Positions 25,217-33,767 of a DNA stretch of 64,000 bases are shown piece after piece (the stretch's first letter is position 1; every line of letters starts with the position of its first letter). The notes under the pieces are model-generated. The model searched no databases. It worked only from the letters and a program-made list of their open reading frames with translations, and had not been told where the DNA came from. The translations under genes were made by a program, and so were the position numbers. The DNA comes from Candidatus Melainabacteria bacterium (GTDB taxonomy: Bacteria; Cyanobacteriota; Vampirovibrionia; Obscuribacterales; Obscuribacteraceae). The stretch covers positions 434,001 through 498,000 of the forward strand of contig JADJWK010000001.1 in the NCBI GenBank assembly GCA_016716405.1, given 5' to 3'.

Positions 25217-26758
25217 ATGCGCAGAATTTGCATCTTCGCATTCGTCGCCCTGGCAGCCCTGGTCCGCAAACTGATCATGCGCAGCGACGTCGCCTGGAAG
25301 CTCTTCTTCATTCCCGGTGCCGACAACATGCGCACCGTAATCGGACTCTGGAAGGCATGGTATGTCTTCGAGAAAGCCCGGCGCGAATGTCCTGCCTATG
25401 CGGACTTCCTCGAGAAGCAGGGCTTCAAGAATGTCCGACTCAATGGCTGGATCCCGGACCTCTCGTCCATCCCGCCCATGGACAAGGCGAACTTCATCAA
25501 GGTCTACAGCATGGCTTCCCGCTGCTACGGCGGCAAGCTGCCGGTGCGCGGCGCGGTCATCGACCAGTCTTCCGGCTCCACCGGCAAACCCACCAGCTGG
25601 GTGCGCGGACCGGATGAGCGCAAGGCAGTGGCGAGAGTGATGCAGCTTGCATTGCGCGAGCATGTCGGCAACAAGCAGATCCTCTTCGTCAATGCTTTCG
25701 CGCTTGGTCCCTGGGCTACCGGCATGAGCGTCAGCTATTCCATTGCGGACGAATGTCTGCTCATCTCGGTGGGACCCGATGTCGACAAGATCGTCGGCGT
25801 CCTCGAGGACTTCGGCTCCGATGACTTCCTCTATGTGATCGCGGGCTATCCGCCTTTCCTCAAGATGCTGGTGGACAGCAAGAGGGTGGACTGGTCCAAA
25901 TACGACTCCATCGCTTTCTACGGCGGCGAGGGCATGTCCGAAGGCATGCGCAGCTACCTCCTCGAGTCCTTCCACGAAGTCTACGGCGACTACGGCGCCT
26001 CGGATCTCGAGATCAACATCGCCGCGGAAAACGCATTCACCGTGGCCGTGCGACGCCTGATGGCGACCAACGAGTCCCTGCGCCGGCGCATCAACGCACG
26101 CCTATCCAGGCTACCCGGTCTCGAGCGCCTGCAAGACGCTATGCCGCACATCTTCCAGTACAACCAGCTGGATTATGTGGTGGAGACCAATCAGGAAGGC
26201 GAGCTGCTTATCACCGTCGGACGACCGTCGAACGTGTCGCCCCGGGTCCGCTACAACATCCACGACAACGGTTTCGTGATGCTGCACAAAGAGCTCGTCT
26301 TCCTGCTCGCCTCCGAAGGCGTGGACGTGAGCTCTCTGCCGCCCGCCATCGCAGACATGCCGGTAATGCTCCATTACGGACGGTCGGACCTGGCCGCCTC
26401 CTACTATGGATGCAAGATCCCGCCCGGCGACATCGAGAAAATCGTCTTCGAGGTTCCGGAGCTGGCGCGGATCTTCAACTCATTCCGCATGATCACAGCG
26501 GAAGACGCCGAGCACAACAAGCACCTCACCATCGCCATCGAGCTGGCTGACGGTGCCGAACCGCCGGCGGACCTGACCGCCATGACCGAGCGCGTCTTCG
26601 AGCTGCTCGGCAGACACAACCAGGACTATCGCGAGTCCGCTCGCATCGCGGCTCAGAAAGGGGTTTTCGCGAAGCTCGAATTCTTCGGCTTCCGCCAGGG
26701 TCCCTTCGTGAACTCGGACATCCGGTTGAAGAACCGGTACACCGAGGACAAGAAGTAA
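25217..26758 (+). CDS. PaaK/CapK-type adenylate-forming enzyme
   Basis: 513 residues. The P-loop SSGSTGKPTSWVRG, YGGEGMSE, YGDYGASDLE and the hinge-region GRSDLAASYYGCKIPPGDIE match the phenylacetate-CoA ligase/F390-synthetase branch of the ANL superfamily, which activates a carboxylate with ATP. The N-terminal hydrophobic stretch (ICIFAFVALAALV) may tether it to the membrane. ATG 25217 has GAAGGAAG 8 nt upstream; longer readings overlap the previous gene. The substrate is unknown. Last gene of the operon, followed by two hairpins. Confidence 0.8.
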   Translation: MRRICIFAFVALAALVRKLIMRSDVAWKLFFIPGADNMRTVIGLWKAWYVFEKARRECPAYADFLEKQGFKNVRLNGWIPDLSSIPPMDKANFIKVYSMASRCYGGKLPVRGAVIDQSSGSTGKPTSWVRGPDERKAVARVMQLALREHVGNKQILFVNAFALGPWATGMSVSYSIADECLLISVGPDVDKIVGVLEDFGSDDFLYVIAGYPPFLKMLVDSKRVDWSKYDSIAFYGGEGMSEGMRSYLLESFHEVYGDYGASDLEINIAAENAFTVAVRRLMATNESLRRRINARLSRLPGLERLQDAMPHIFQYNQLDYVVETNQEGELLITVGRPSNVSPRVRYNIHDNGFVMLHKELVFLLASEGVDVSSLPPAIADMPVMLHYGRSDLAASYYGCKIPPGDIEKIVFEVPELARIFNSFRMITAEDAEHNKHLTIAIELADGAEPPADLTAMTERVFELLGRHNQDYRESARIAAQKGVFAKLEFFGFRQGPFVNSDIRLKNRYTEDKK

Positions 26759-26766
26759 GCCGCCTG

Positions 26767-26821
26767 GCGGGCTGCCGGAATCCATCTTGCAGAAAGAATT
26801 TGCAAGAGACCGGCAGCCCGC
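26767..26821 (+). repeat. Nested long hairpin after the PaaK-like gene
   Basis: GCGGGCTGCCGG pairs with CCGGCAGCCCGC, and inside it TCTTGCA pairs with TTGCAAGA-type sequence. No T-tract follows, so it may protect the mRNA 3' end or block an upstream exonuclease rather than terminate. Confidence 0.65.
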
Positions 26822-26919
26822 ACCAAAATTGAAACTCGAAGCCTGAAGGGAAATGCGACTGTGGACAACCTGGGCTCCTACAAGCTCGGGCGGAAATAGC
26901 AGATACAAGCAAGGAAGAC

Positions 26920-26975
26920 GAGAGCCCCGCATTCACGGAAAATCGCCGGGGCTCTCTTCCTTCCTTCTTTTCTGA
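26920..26975 (+). terminator. Terminator of the DUF502-PaaK operon
   Basis: GAGAGCCCCG and CGGGGCTCTC form a perfect 10-bp stem with a 17-nt loop, followed by TTCCTTCCTTCTTTTCTG. Confidence 0.8.
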
Positions 26976-27005
26976 TTATTTTACCATATTTGATAGTATT
27001 TGCCG
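26976..27005 (+). repeat. Post-terminator motif, copy 6
   Basis: TTTTACCATATTTGATAGTA then TTTGCC; about 22 nt after the preceding stem. A strong match, between convergent genes. Confidence 0.55.
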
Positions 27006-27098
27006 GAGAAAAACGAAGAGATGGAAAGCCTCGCGGCAAACCATCTCTTCGAGATGAGCAGGGCTCGAGTCGTCCCTGAAAGACGGCTTTGACCCTGC

Positions 27099-28106
27099 TC
27101 ATCTTGCCGCCTCCCCGGGCTCGGCGAAGGGCTCCACCACCGACAGGAAGTCGGCATGGAGTCTATCGATCTGCCCCGGGTCGGAGACATCCACCTGACC
27201 GGCAGCTTGCTGCGGATGACCGTACCGCCCGTACTTCTCGGCGAGAGGTCGCAAGTCGACGCGGTCGTCTACGGTTCGGAAAGACACATAGCCGTCACCC
27301 CTGACCGCGCACATGTGGCGGCAGAAGTAACCGAGCTCCGCCATCACGCCCCGGTGCGCTTCAGGATTCGCATCCTTCAGCACCACGAAGCCGATCAGAC
27401 CGCCGGCGGTGAAACGCATGTCTGCGCCACCAATGGCGGTGAGGATCGAGATGCTCTTGCGGACCATCAGGCGTTTCTGGATGTCTACCAGGAGCTCGTC
27501 GGTGAGCCCGTGTCTGGTGAGCACAGCCATATGTCTGACAGCGTCGGCAGGCATGTTCTGGCGGAACCAGAATGTGTCGGTGAGGATGCTAACCGCCAGG
27601 ATTGGCTCCCGAATACCGAAGTAGTCGATGAGCAGGCAGCCGGCCGAGGGCGCCTGGCGAATGAAGGCTTTCTCGTCATCCACCTCGCCGTGACCGGCAT
27701 GGTGGTCGATGATATAGACCTTCACTCCGCGCGGGTCGAAGCCGAGCCGGTCGCCGTCCACCAGAACGATCTCGTCGGGTCTCCAGCTTTTCAGGAGCCT
27801 GTCGAAAACCTTCTGCAAATCGGTGGTGGTGAGCTCCGGCGTGACCTCGCCCCGAATCGTCTCGTGCAGGTCTCCCTGCTCGAGAATCCAGGCGATCTGC
27901 CCGTACATGGCCAGGGTTGGAAGAGTGTACGCTTCGAGCCCACGCTTGCGCAGGTGCTGAAGAAGCGCTTTGGTGGACGCGACTGAGTCGCCGTCCACCG
28001 GTTGAGCAGGACCGACCACCAGAGTCTTTCTAGCCCAGCGCCTGTGTGCTGGACCTCTGACGGCAGTGCGAGCCCGTTTCATCAGGCTTCTGATTACCGT
28101 GAACAT
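27099..28106 (-). CDS. DHH-family phosphoesterase (NrnA/GdpP-like)
   Basis: 335 residues. IIDHHAGHGEVD is the DHH motif III. VDGDRLGF supplies the aspartate-containing motif, and the C-terminal DHHA1 domain ends with RYGHPQQAAGQ, the glycine-rich substrate loop (normally GGHxxAAG). The family cleaves nano-RNA, pAp or cyclic dinucleotides with Mn2+; which one is not decidable here. The N-terminal 25 residues are basic. It is the third gene of a leftward cluster after an orphan and the CCA-adding enzyme, a plausible RNA-metabolism grouping. Confidence 0.82.
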   Translation of the reverse strand: MFTVIRSLMKRARTAVRGPAHRRWARKTLVVGPAQPVDGDSVASTKALLQHLRKRGLEAYTLPTLAMYGQIAWILEQGDLHETIRGEVTPELTTTDLQKVFDRLLKSWRPDEIVLVDGDRLGFDPRGVKVYIIDHHAGHGEVDDEKAFIRQAPSAGCLLIDYFGIREPILAVSILTDTFWFRQNMPADAVRHMAVLTRHGLTDELLVDIQKRLMVRKSISILTAIGGADMRFTAGGLIGFVVLKDANPEAHRGVMAELGYFCRHMCAVRGDGYVSFRTVDDRVDLRPLAEKYGRYGHPQQAAGQVDVSDPGQIDRLHADFLSVVEPFAEPGEAAR

Positions 28107-28199
28107 ACTGCCTCCTTGTCCTTCGAGAGGACTGAGACAGGAACTTGCCCTGGAGCCTTGCAGCTCCAGAGCGGTTCCTTCTGAATCGAAACTCGCTTC

Positions 28200-29576
28200 T
28201 CAGGCGCAGGCCAGAGCTTCCTGACCGTCGCCGCTGAAGCGATCCTTTGCCCAGGCGAGCGCCTCAGTGGCACTGGCGAAGGCACCCTGCCGTTGCGCCG
28301 CAAGGGCCTCTGCCAGCATCGCCCCGAAAACCGGACCCGGCTCGAAGCCGAGACCGATCAGGGTTCTGCCAGTGACCAGAGGCTTCTCCGGCTGCTGCTT
28401 GATCTCCTCGAGCCTGGCGAGCAAGAACCGCGTGTGCGAGTTCTCGATGCCGTTTTCCCGTCCGTTGCCGACCGCGTCAGCGTGCTGCAGGGCGATCAGG
28501 TCGTGGATATCCTCACGAACCAGAAGCGCCGCCAGCTTGCCGGGCCGCAGCTCCGGAACGACATGCATGAGCATGTGCAGGCGCACCATCTCGGTGACCC
28601 GCGAACGGCTGGCATTGGACAGCTTGAGACGCCGGCAGATACCGTCGGCGATGACGGCGCCCACCTCGGCATGACCCTCGTTGCTGATCCGCTCCACGCC
28701 GTGCTCGTCGGTCCAGAACTCCTGCGTGTCGGGCTTTCCGACGTCATGCAGGAGAGCGCCCAGCATCAGCTCGAAGGAAGAGCCGGTGAGCTGCTCCACC
28801 ACCATCAGGGAGTGCAACCAGGTGTTGCCCTCGGGATGCCAGATGGGGTCCTGGTCGCCGCGATGCGTATTGCACTCCACCAGCTCCGGAATGATCTGCG
28901 CCATCAGCCCGAGCTCCATCAGGAGGTCGAGACCGACAACGGGTCGGGCGCTGGTGAGGATGCCCTCGAACTCACTGGTGATACGCTCGAAAGAGACAGG
29001 CATGCCGGCAAGCAGCGTGTGAGCGCTGGCCTTGATGGCAGCCAGTAGCTCCGCCTCGATGGCGAAGCCATACCGAGAAGCGAACCGGATGGCACGCAGC
29101 ATGCGCAGCCGGTCTTCGGATATGCGCTCGAAGGCGTTGCCAACCGAGCGAATGATGCCCTGCGCCAGATCCTCGCGCCCGCCGAAGAAATCGAAGATCT
29201 CCCCGGTGAACGGATCCTGGAACATGGCGTTGATGGTGAAATCACGCCGGGCGGCGTCTTGCTCCAGAGAGCTGACGAACTCGACCGAATCCGGTCGACG
29301 GCCGTCGCTGTACTGTCCGTCCGCCCTGAGCGTGGCCACGTCGATGATCTCTCCTCCCACCAGCACCTTGATGACGCCGCGGGACTTGCCGTTCGAGATC
29401 GTCCTGGTGAAAAGACGCTCGACCTCGTCGGGGAGAGCAGACGTAGCAACGTCATAATCGTTGGGCGTCAGCCCAAGCAGCTCGTCACGGACGCAACCGC
29501 CTGCGAAGGCGGCGATATGTCCGTGGCGTTGCAATTCTGCTACCACCGAGATGGCAGCGTTTCTCTCAGTAGTCAT
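28200..29576 (-). CDS. cca: CCA tRNA nucleotidyltransferase with HD domain
   Basis: 458 residues. FAGGCVRDELLG and ND40YD42VATSA form the class II nucleotidyltransferase catalytic site, RRDFTINAMF and EDRLRMLRAIRFASRYGF are the base-selection and neck motifs, and an HD phosphohydrolase domain follows (LGALLHDVGKP, EGHAEVGA). It builds or repairs the tRNA 3' CCA end; the HD half may trim 2',3'-cyclic phosphates. A paralogous poly(A)-adding activity cannot be excluded. It lies 26 nt after the orphan gene and 93 nt before the DHH gene. Confidence 0.92.
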   Translation of the reverse strand: MTTERNAAISVVAELQRHGHIAAFAGGCVRDELLGLTPNDYDVATSALPDEVERLFTRTISNGKSRGVIKVLVGGEIIDVATLRADGQYSDGRRPDSVEFVSSLEQDAARRDFTINAMFQDPFTGEIFDFFGGREDLAQGIIRSVGNAFERISEDRLRMLRAIRFASRYGFAIEAELLAAIKASAHTLLAGMPVSFERITSEFEGILTSARPVVGLDLLMELGLMAQIIPELVECNTHRGDQDPIWHPEGNTWLHSLMVVEQLTGSSFELMLGALLHDVGKPDTQEFWTDEHGVERISNEGHAEVGAVIADGICRRLKLSNASRSRVTEMVRLHMLMHVVPELRPGKLAALLVREDIHDLIALQHADAVGNGRENGIENSHTRFLLARLEEIKQQPEKPLVTGRTLIGLGFEPGPVFGAMLAEALAAQRQGAFASATEALAWAKDRFSGDGQEALACA

Positions 29577-29602
29577 GGCAATTCTCCTTTCCGTCCGGCC
29601 GC

Positions 29603-30355
29603 TCAGATAACGGTGACCGGACGACTCTGCGGCTTGGTGCTGGTCTGGGGGGCCAGCTGTGGCAGAAGACCTCCGTCGATGGCAGCCAGTAGCGCTCGGC
29701 GGCTGCCGAAGTCGAGCTCTTCGAGCTCGGCCCTCAGCTGTCCCGAAGACGTCAGGGGCTCGACGGCATCTGCCAGGGTTTCGGTGAGACTGTCGTAACG
29801 CTTCAGCCAGAACCTGATATTCAGGTGGGTCGCGTCAACCAGGTCACCGCTTGCCGATTTGATGAAACGCTCGAGCATGCGCACCGCCAGGTCGAAGCTG
29901 GAGCTGTCCTCGAACCGCTCTTTCTCAGCGGCTATGGCCGCCTCGAAAGTGTCGGAATCGCAGGCAAGCCTGACTTCGTTGAGGCGGCGCGCTACGGTGA
30001 GCGCGCACGAGGCCTGTCTCCAGGCGCCAACCAGCTGCGACAGAGAGCCGAAGCCCTCGTCCGACAGCAGGGATTCCAGACCCCTTTCGGCTAGCAAGCC
30101 GGTCAGGGTACGGTGATCTCCGGGCTCGAGCTCTGCGAGCTCGATCTGAACCAGACCGGCAGCCTGGCCGGACTGGACGAACTCGACGAATTGCTGGAGC
30201 AACGACTCGAAGCGGTCGTCAGCAACCAGGTGCTGCTGCCGGGCTTCCTGAGGGTCTCCATCGTCTCCGTCGAGGATGGCGAGCCACCGCTGCCTGGCGG
30301 CGGCGCGCGAGCGAAGGGCCGACAGCACCTCGCTGGCTAGTTTGCTGAGTGACAT
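29603..30355 (-). CDS. Helical orphan protein
   Basis: 250 residues, strongly alpha-helical, acidic, with no cysteine motif, signal or membrane span and a proline/threonine-rich tail. The first helix (SLSKLASEVLSALRSRAAAR) looks amphipathic. It resembles in style the 260-residue helical protein at 9.2 kb but I see no clear alignment. It heads a leftward cluster with cca and the DHH gene, which suggests a role near RNA processing but does not prove one. Confidence 0.6.
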   Translation of the reverse strand: MSLSKLASEVLSALRSRAAARQRWLAILDGDDGDPQEARQQHLVADDRFESLLQQFVEFVQSGQAAGLVQIELAELEPGDHRTLTGLLAERGLESLLSDEGFGSLSQLVGAWRQASCALTVARRLNEVRLACDSDTFEAAIAAEKERFEDSSSFDLAVRMLERFIKSASGDLVDATHLNIRFWLKRYDSLTETLADAVEPLTSSGQLRAELEELDFGSRRALLAAIDGGLLPQLAPQTSTKPQSRPVTVI

Positions 30356-30678
30356 GGCTTATTCTCCATTTCTTGTTCGTGAAAAAAGCCACACCAGCCC
30401 CTGACGGCTCGAGCGCCGGTGAGATCGAGTGCATCTGAGACATCACTTCGCGCAGGGGCGAGAAATAAGGTCTCAGACAGCAATCGGATCAGGCGTCTTT
30501 AGTCGTTAAATCCAGGAATATGGTGTGAACAAGGATATTTCGACCTTAAGTTCCGGTCTTGGATCAAGGCAACATAAAGCCAGGTTAATTCAGCCTTGAA
30601 TTCAGTGTTCGAAGATTAAAACTGAGAAAATGCCATGAATTCAGTACTTTAAAGGCTAGCGCAGCTACTGAGCCCCGT
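30356..30678. other. Intergenic region
   Basis: 323 nt, relatively AT-rich. TCTGAGAC (30434) and GTCTCAGA (30470) form an inverted repeat in the leader of the leftward orphan gene. GAATTCAG occurs twice and AATTCAG a third time between 30580 and 30645. No coding frame. Confidence 0.35.
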
Positions 30679-31494
30679 TTAATCTTTGCCGAATCCTTGC
30701 CAGCCAGGATAGAGGTCTTCGAACTCGGGACTCTTGTTTTTCATCGAAGCAAGTATCTCGGACGGCTCGAGCATGAAGGCCTGACGGCTTGCTGCAAACT
30801 CCAGACTGTCGGCGAGGCTGTGGTCGGCTCTGTAGTTCAGGCAATCCTTGGAGTGCGATACTGCCAGTGGTGCTTTCCCGGCGATCAGCGCCGCGGTCCG
30901 GAGAGCTCTCTCCACTACCTGCTCGTCACTATCCAGAAGGGCATTGACGAAGCCAAGCTCACAGGCGCGTCCGGCACTGAGCTTCTCGCCGGTGAAAGCA
31001 AGCTCTCTGACTATCCCGTCCGGCATCTTTCCGGGCAGGCGTTGCAGGGTACCAAGATCAGCCATGATACCCAGATTGATCTCCTGGATGACGAAGTAAG
31101 CCGAAGCTGTGGCGAAGCGAATGTCGCAAGCGCTGACAAGGTCGAGACCGGCTCCCATGCAGGCGCCCTGCACAGCCGCAATAACCGGAACCCGCACCCG
31201 ACTGAGGACATCGAGACATTCCTGCAAGCGAAGGACCACTGTGCGCAGGCGATCCCGTTGCCTGGCGGTGCCGGTGCCAAGGAGCTCCCGGTCGGCGAAT
31301 ATCTCCAGATCGATCCCGGAGCAGAAATCCTTTCCTGCTCCCGATATAACAATCACCCGGTACTCGCCGGATTCACCCAGTTCTCTCACGGTATCCGGAA
31401 ACTCGTTCCAGAACTCTTTACTCAGAGCATTCCGTCTTTCAGGCCGGTTCAGCCTCAAGTGAGCAATCTTGTTTTCCAGGGTAATTTCAAACAT
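30679..31494 (-). CDS. Enoyl-CoA hydratase/isomerase family, dienoyl-CoA isomerase-like
   Basis: 271 residues of crotonase fold. RPERRNALS, GKDFCSGIDLE (oxyanion hole) and QGACMGAGLDLVSACDIR are canonical. In the active-site segment IQE138INLGIMAD146LGTLQRLP the Glu and Asp are eight residues apart, as in the Glu196/Asp204 pair of mammalian ECH1 delta3,5-delta2,4-dienoyl-CoA isomerase, which shifts double bonds in odd-positioned unsaturated fatty acids. That makes isomerase more likely than hydratase. It is monocistronic, with element copy B in its upstream region. Confidence 0.82.
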   Translation of the reverse strand: MFEITLENKIAHLRLNRPERRNALSKEFWNEFPDTVRELGESGEYRVIVISGAGKDFCSGIDLEIFADRELLGTGTARQRDRLRTVVLRLQECLDVLSRVRVPVIAAVQGACMGAGLDLVSACDIRFATASAYFVIQEINLGIMADLGTLQRLPGKMPDGIVRELAFTGEKLSAGRACELGFVNALLDSDEQVVERALRTAALIAGKAPLAVSHSKDCLNYRADHSLADSLEFAASRQAFMLEPSEILASMKNKSPEFEDLYPGWQGFGKD

Positions 31495-31565
31495 GGGTCT
31501 TCCTCGATTTCAGGCAGATATCTTAGCCCGAATGTCTCCGCCTTGGTGAACCGATATGCTCATTC

Positions 31566-31634
31566 GCTATAAAATCCAGTTTTGAAGGCGTTTCTGGCGT
31601 ATTTTTTGCCGTTTTTTATGTCAGGAACGCATAT
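31566..31634 (+). repeat. 69-bp intergenic element, copy B
   Basis: Ungapped partner of 20315-20383. Here it lies 70 nt upstream of the leftward isomerase gene, written in the same plus-strand orientation as copy A. Confidence 0.6.
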
Positions 31635-31656
31635 TCCTGCCTTTCGCCAGTAACCC

Positions 31657-31690
31657 CTTTTTACTATCTTTTATAAGAGTTTTATTGAAG
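31657..31690 (-). repeat. Post-terminator motif, copy 7
   Basis: On the minus strand ACTCTTATAAAAGATAGTA, about 25 nt beyond the lipoprotein gene's terminator stem and in that gene's direction. Confidence 0.45.
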
Positions 31691-31742
31691 GGAATGAAAA
31701 AGAAAACGCCAGCCATCCGGATTGAAACCGGGATGGCTGGCG
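31690..31742 (-). terminator. Terminator of the YwqK-like lipoprotein gene
   Basis: CGCCAGCCATCC and GGATGGCTGGCG (31707-31742) form a perfect 12-bp stem; on the minus strand TTTTCTTTTTC follows directly. Confidence 0.85.
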
Positions 31743-31812
31743 CCTCTAGAGCAGGTCATCCAGAAGTCATGGAGACTCAGGGAATAATCAGCGGCGAGAA
31801 AGGAAGATTATC

Positions 31813-33384
31813 CTAGCCTCCTGGGATTCCAGGGATTTCCGGGATTCCTGGAATTCCTGGAATTGGCGGAAATCCCGGGTCCGGGTTCAAGACCGGATCC
31901 AAGACCGGGTTCAAGACCGGGTTCAAGACCGGGTTCCGGAGGGCATCCGGAAATCCGAACAAGTCGGCACGACCGGGAACGTCGTGAAGGTCCGGAAGGT
32001 CCGGAAGGTCCGGAAGGTCGGAAAGACCAGACTGTCCTAATGATCCGCCAGGAAGGCCGGAAAGACCAGACTGTCCTAATGATCCGCCAGGAAGGTCGGA
32101 AAGACCAGACTGTCCTAATGATCCGCCAGGAAGGCCGGGCATGCCTCGCATGCCCGGGTAGAGACCGCCATACTCCTCACCGCACTCCGGAGGAGAAAGA
32201 GGCATATCGGAGAGAACCGGTGGCCTCTCCCGCTCCTGCCATTCGAGACTGCCGGCAGGAAGCTCCTCGTGGACATCGTCCTCGACGGTGTATTCCTTCT
32301 CATCCCGGACTTTGTTGTAATCCTCCTTGTACTCTTCTTTCTCCAGAGTGCCGTCCGGTCTGAAGTGCCTGTAGGTTCCCTTGAGATAGTGACCGTCTTC
32401 GGGAAGAAAAACAGTCCGGGGCGTCTTGCCGTCTGGATAGAAAGTGATTCTGCGAGTGGTCTGGCCGTTCTCGTCACGCTCCTGTAGCTCGGTCAGCCGA
32501 CGATCGGGACCGACATCGGTCCAGTCGGCCTCGCTCTTGCTCGTCCAGATGCGGACTAGCCTTTCCTTGCCGTTCTCGTGATAATCGCGGAGAGTGGTTC
32601 GGCCGTAGCCAGAGAACTCCCTCTTCTCGACGAGCTTGCCATCCGGGCTGAAATACTCCGCCTCGATGGTATAGGACGTGTATTTGACTTTCATCACGAC
32701 GGTCTTGCCGTCTCCGGCGAATACCGTCCGATAGACGGGTTCGTAAGGGCTCGAGCCGCGCCTGGTAGACGTGCCGGCCGTGCCATCGGGTCGGTACTCC
32801 ACCAGCTCGCTGCCTCCGTACCGGTCGAATCGACGGGCACTCTCGATGGTGCCGTTTTCCCGGAAGACTTCCACCAGGACGATCTTGTCCTGGCGATCCA
32901 GCACCTGGTGCCGGTGGACGGTGCTGCCATCACCATAGAATTCCCGGGTGTCGAAGGAGCCATCAGGCAAACGGTTCCCGTAGCGCATCGGCTTGCCATC
33001 GGCAGCGAAGGCGCGCTCAAGCAGAATCGTTCTGCCGTCGTCGTCGTAGATCAGATCGAGCTTGCTCTGACGCTCTTGACCTTCTCGAGCATTCTCCGGG
33101 AGCGGATAGTGAATCTGCACTTCGCGCAGGGTCTCGTCGTCCCTGAAAAGCTCAAGGGCAGTCTCGCCATTGCGAAACTCGGTACGGATATAGATGAGCC
33201 TGCCGGTGTCGGGAGAGACCAGCTTGAAGCGGCCGTCGATGCCCTGACTGTCATCGGGGAGCTCGACCCGGGCCGGAAGCGACTCGGGAAAGCGCACCGG
33301 ATCATCGAAAACATCGCTTTGCCTGGAGCAGCCGATGGCGGCAAAAGGCAGGAGAAAAATCAGAGGGGCGAAATGCTTCAACAT
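31813..33384 (-). CDS. Lipoprotein with YwqK/MORN-like repeats and collagen-like tail
   Basis: 523 residues. The signal peptide ends in a lipobox (FAAIGC), so it should be exported and lipidated. Residues about 60-380 hold repeated beta units of the YwqK/MORN style (TFYPDGK, EYRPDGT, EYFSPDGKL, HFRPDGTLEK). The C-terminal 110 residues are low complexity: three 13-residue units LPGGSLGQSGLSD, then DLPDLPDL, NPVLNPVL and PGIPGIPEIPG blocks, encoded by matching DNA repeats at 31815-32145 that may vary in length. Start 33384 has GAGG upstream and the lipobox in the right place; upstream in-frame codons are not protein-like. Surface role inferred. Confidence 0.75.
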   Translation of the reverse strand: MLKHFAPLIFLLPFAAIGCSRQSDVFDDPVRFPESLPARVELPDDSQGIDGRFKLVSPDTGRLIYIRTEFRNGETALELFRDDETLREVQIHYPLPENAREGQERQSKLDLIYDDDGRTILLERAFAADGKPMRYGNRLPDGSFDTREFYGDGSTVHRHQVLDRQDKIVLVEVFRENGTIESARRFDRYGGSELVEYRPDGTAGTSTRRGSSPYEPVYRTVFAGDGKTVVMKVKYTSYTIEAEYFSPDGKLVEKREFSGYGRTTLRDYHENGKERLVRIWTSKSEADWTDVGPDRRLTELQERDENGQTTRRITFYPDGKTPRTVFLPEDGHYLKGTYRHFRPDGTLEKEEYKEDYNKVRDEKEYTVEDDVHEELPAGSLEWQERERPPVLSDMPLSPPECGEEYGGLYPGMRGMPGLPGGSLGQSGLSDLPGGSLGQSGLSGLPGGSLGQSGLSDLPDLPDLPDLHDVPGRADLFGFPDALRNPVLNPVLNPVLDPVLNPDPGFPPIPGIPGIPEIPGIPGG

Positions 33385-33690
33385 TGAAATTGCCTCGATT
33401 GGAAAAGGAGACTCGTCTCCTCCACGCGATATGTGGAGGGTGAAAAACAGAACGAGCTGGAAATGAAGCCTTTCGGTAAAGCGAAGCGGATTATGAAAAG
33501 GGGAAATGGGAAACGATACCTGGACCCTAATGAGCAGAGAGCCGGAATCACAAGAAAGATTAAGCTTGATCTCGCCAACCAGCCTGGCAAGCCTGCGCCC
33601 ATCGATATGCCAAAGTATCAAAACACACATGTCCAACGGAGTGGTTTGCACAGGCGCCTCCGGTCCTGCAATCTCGTATCGAACCATCGA
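33385..33690. other. Leader region of the YwqK-like lipoprotein gene
   Basis: 306 nt upstream of the lipoprotein start. An in-frame open stretch continues through it but shows no signal peptide or ribosome site. I see no convincing promoter. Confidence 0.35.
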
Positions 33691-33720
33691 GATTTCTTAC
33701 TATCCTGTTTAATAGGCACT
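33691..33720 (-). repeat. Post-terminator motif, copy 8
   Basis: On the minus strand CCTATTAAACAGGATAGTAA, about 15 nt past the terminator stem of the membrane protein gene. Confidence 0.5.
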
Positions 33721-33760
33721 CGGTTCAAGAAGACGGGAAGCAGGCTTGCGCCTGCCTCCC
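33720..33760 (-). terminator. Terminator of the 173-residue membrane protein gene
   Basis: GGGAAGCAGGC pairs with GCCTGCCTCCC (one mismatch, loop TTGC); on the minus strand GTCTTCTTG follows. It starts 8 nt after the stop codon. Confidence 0.6.
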
Positions 33761-33767
33761 GGGTTTC

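Noticed and set aside
27156..27986. A 276-codon rightward frame opposite the DHH gene
   Set aside because: Shadow of the leftward frame, which carries the DHH and DHHA1 motifs.
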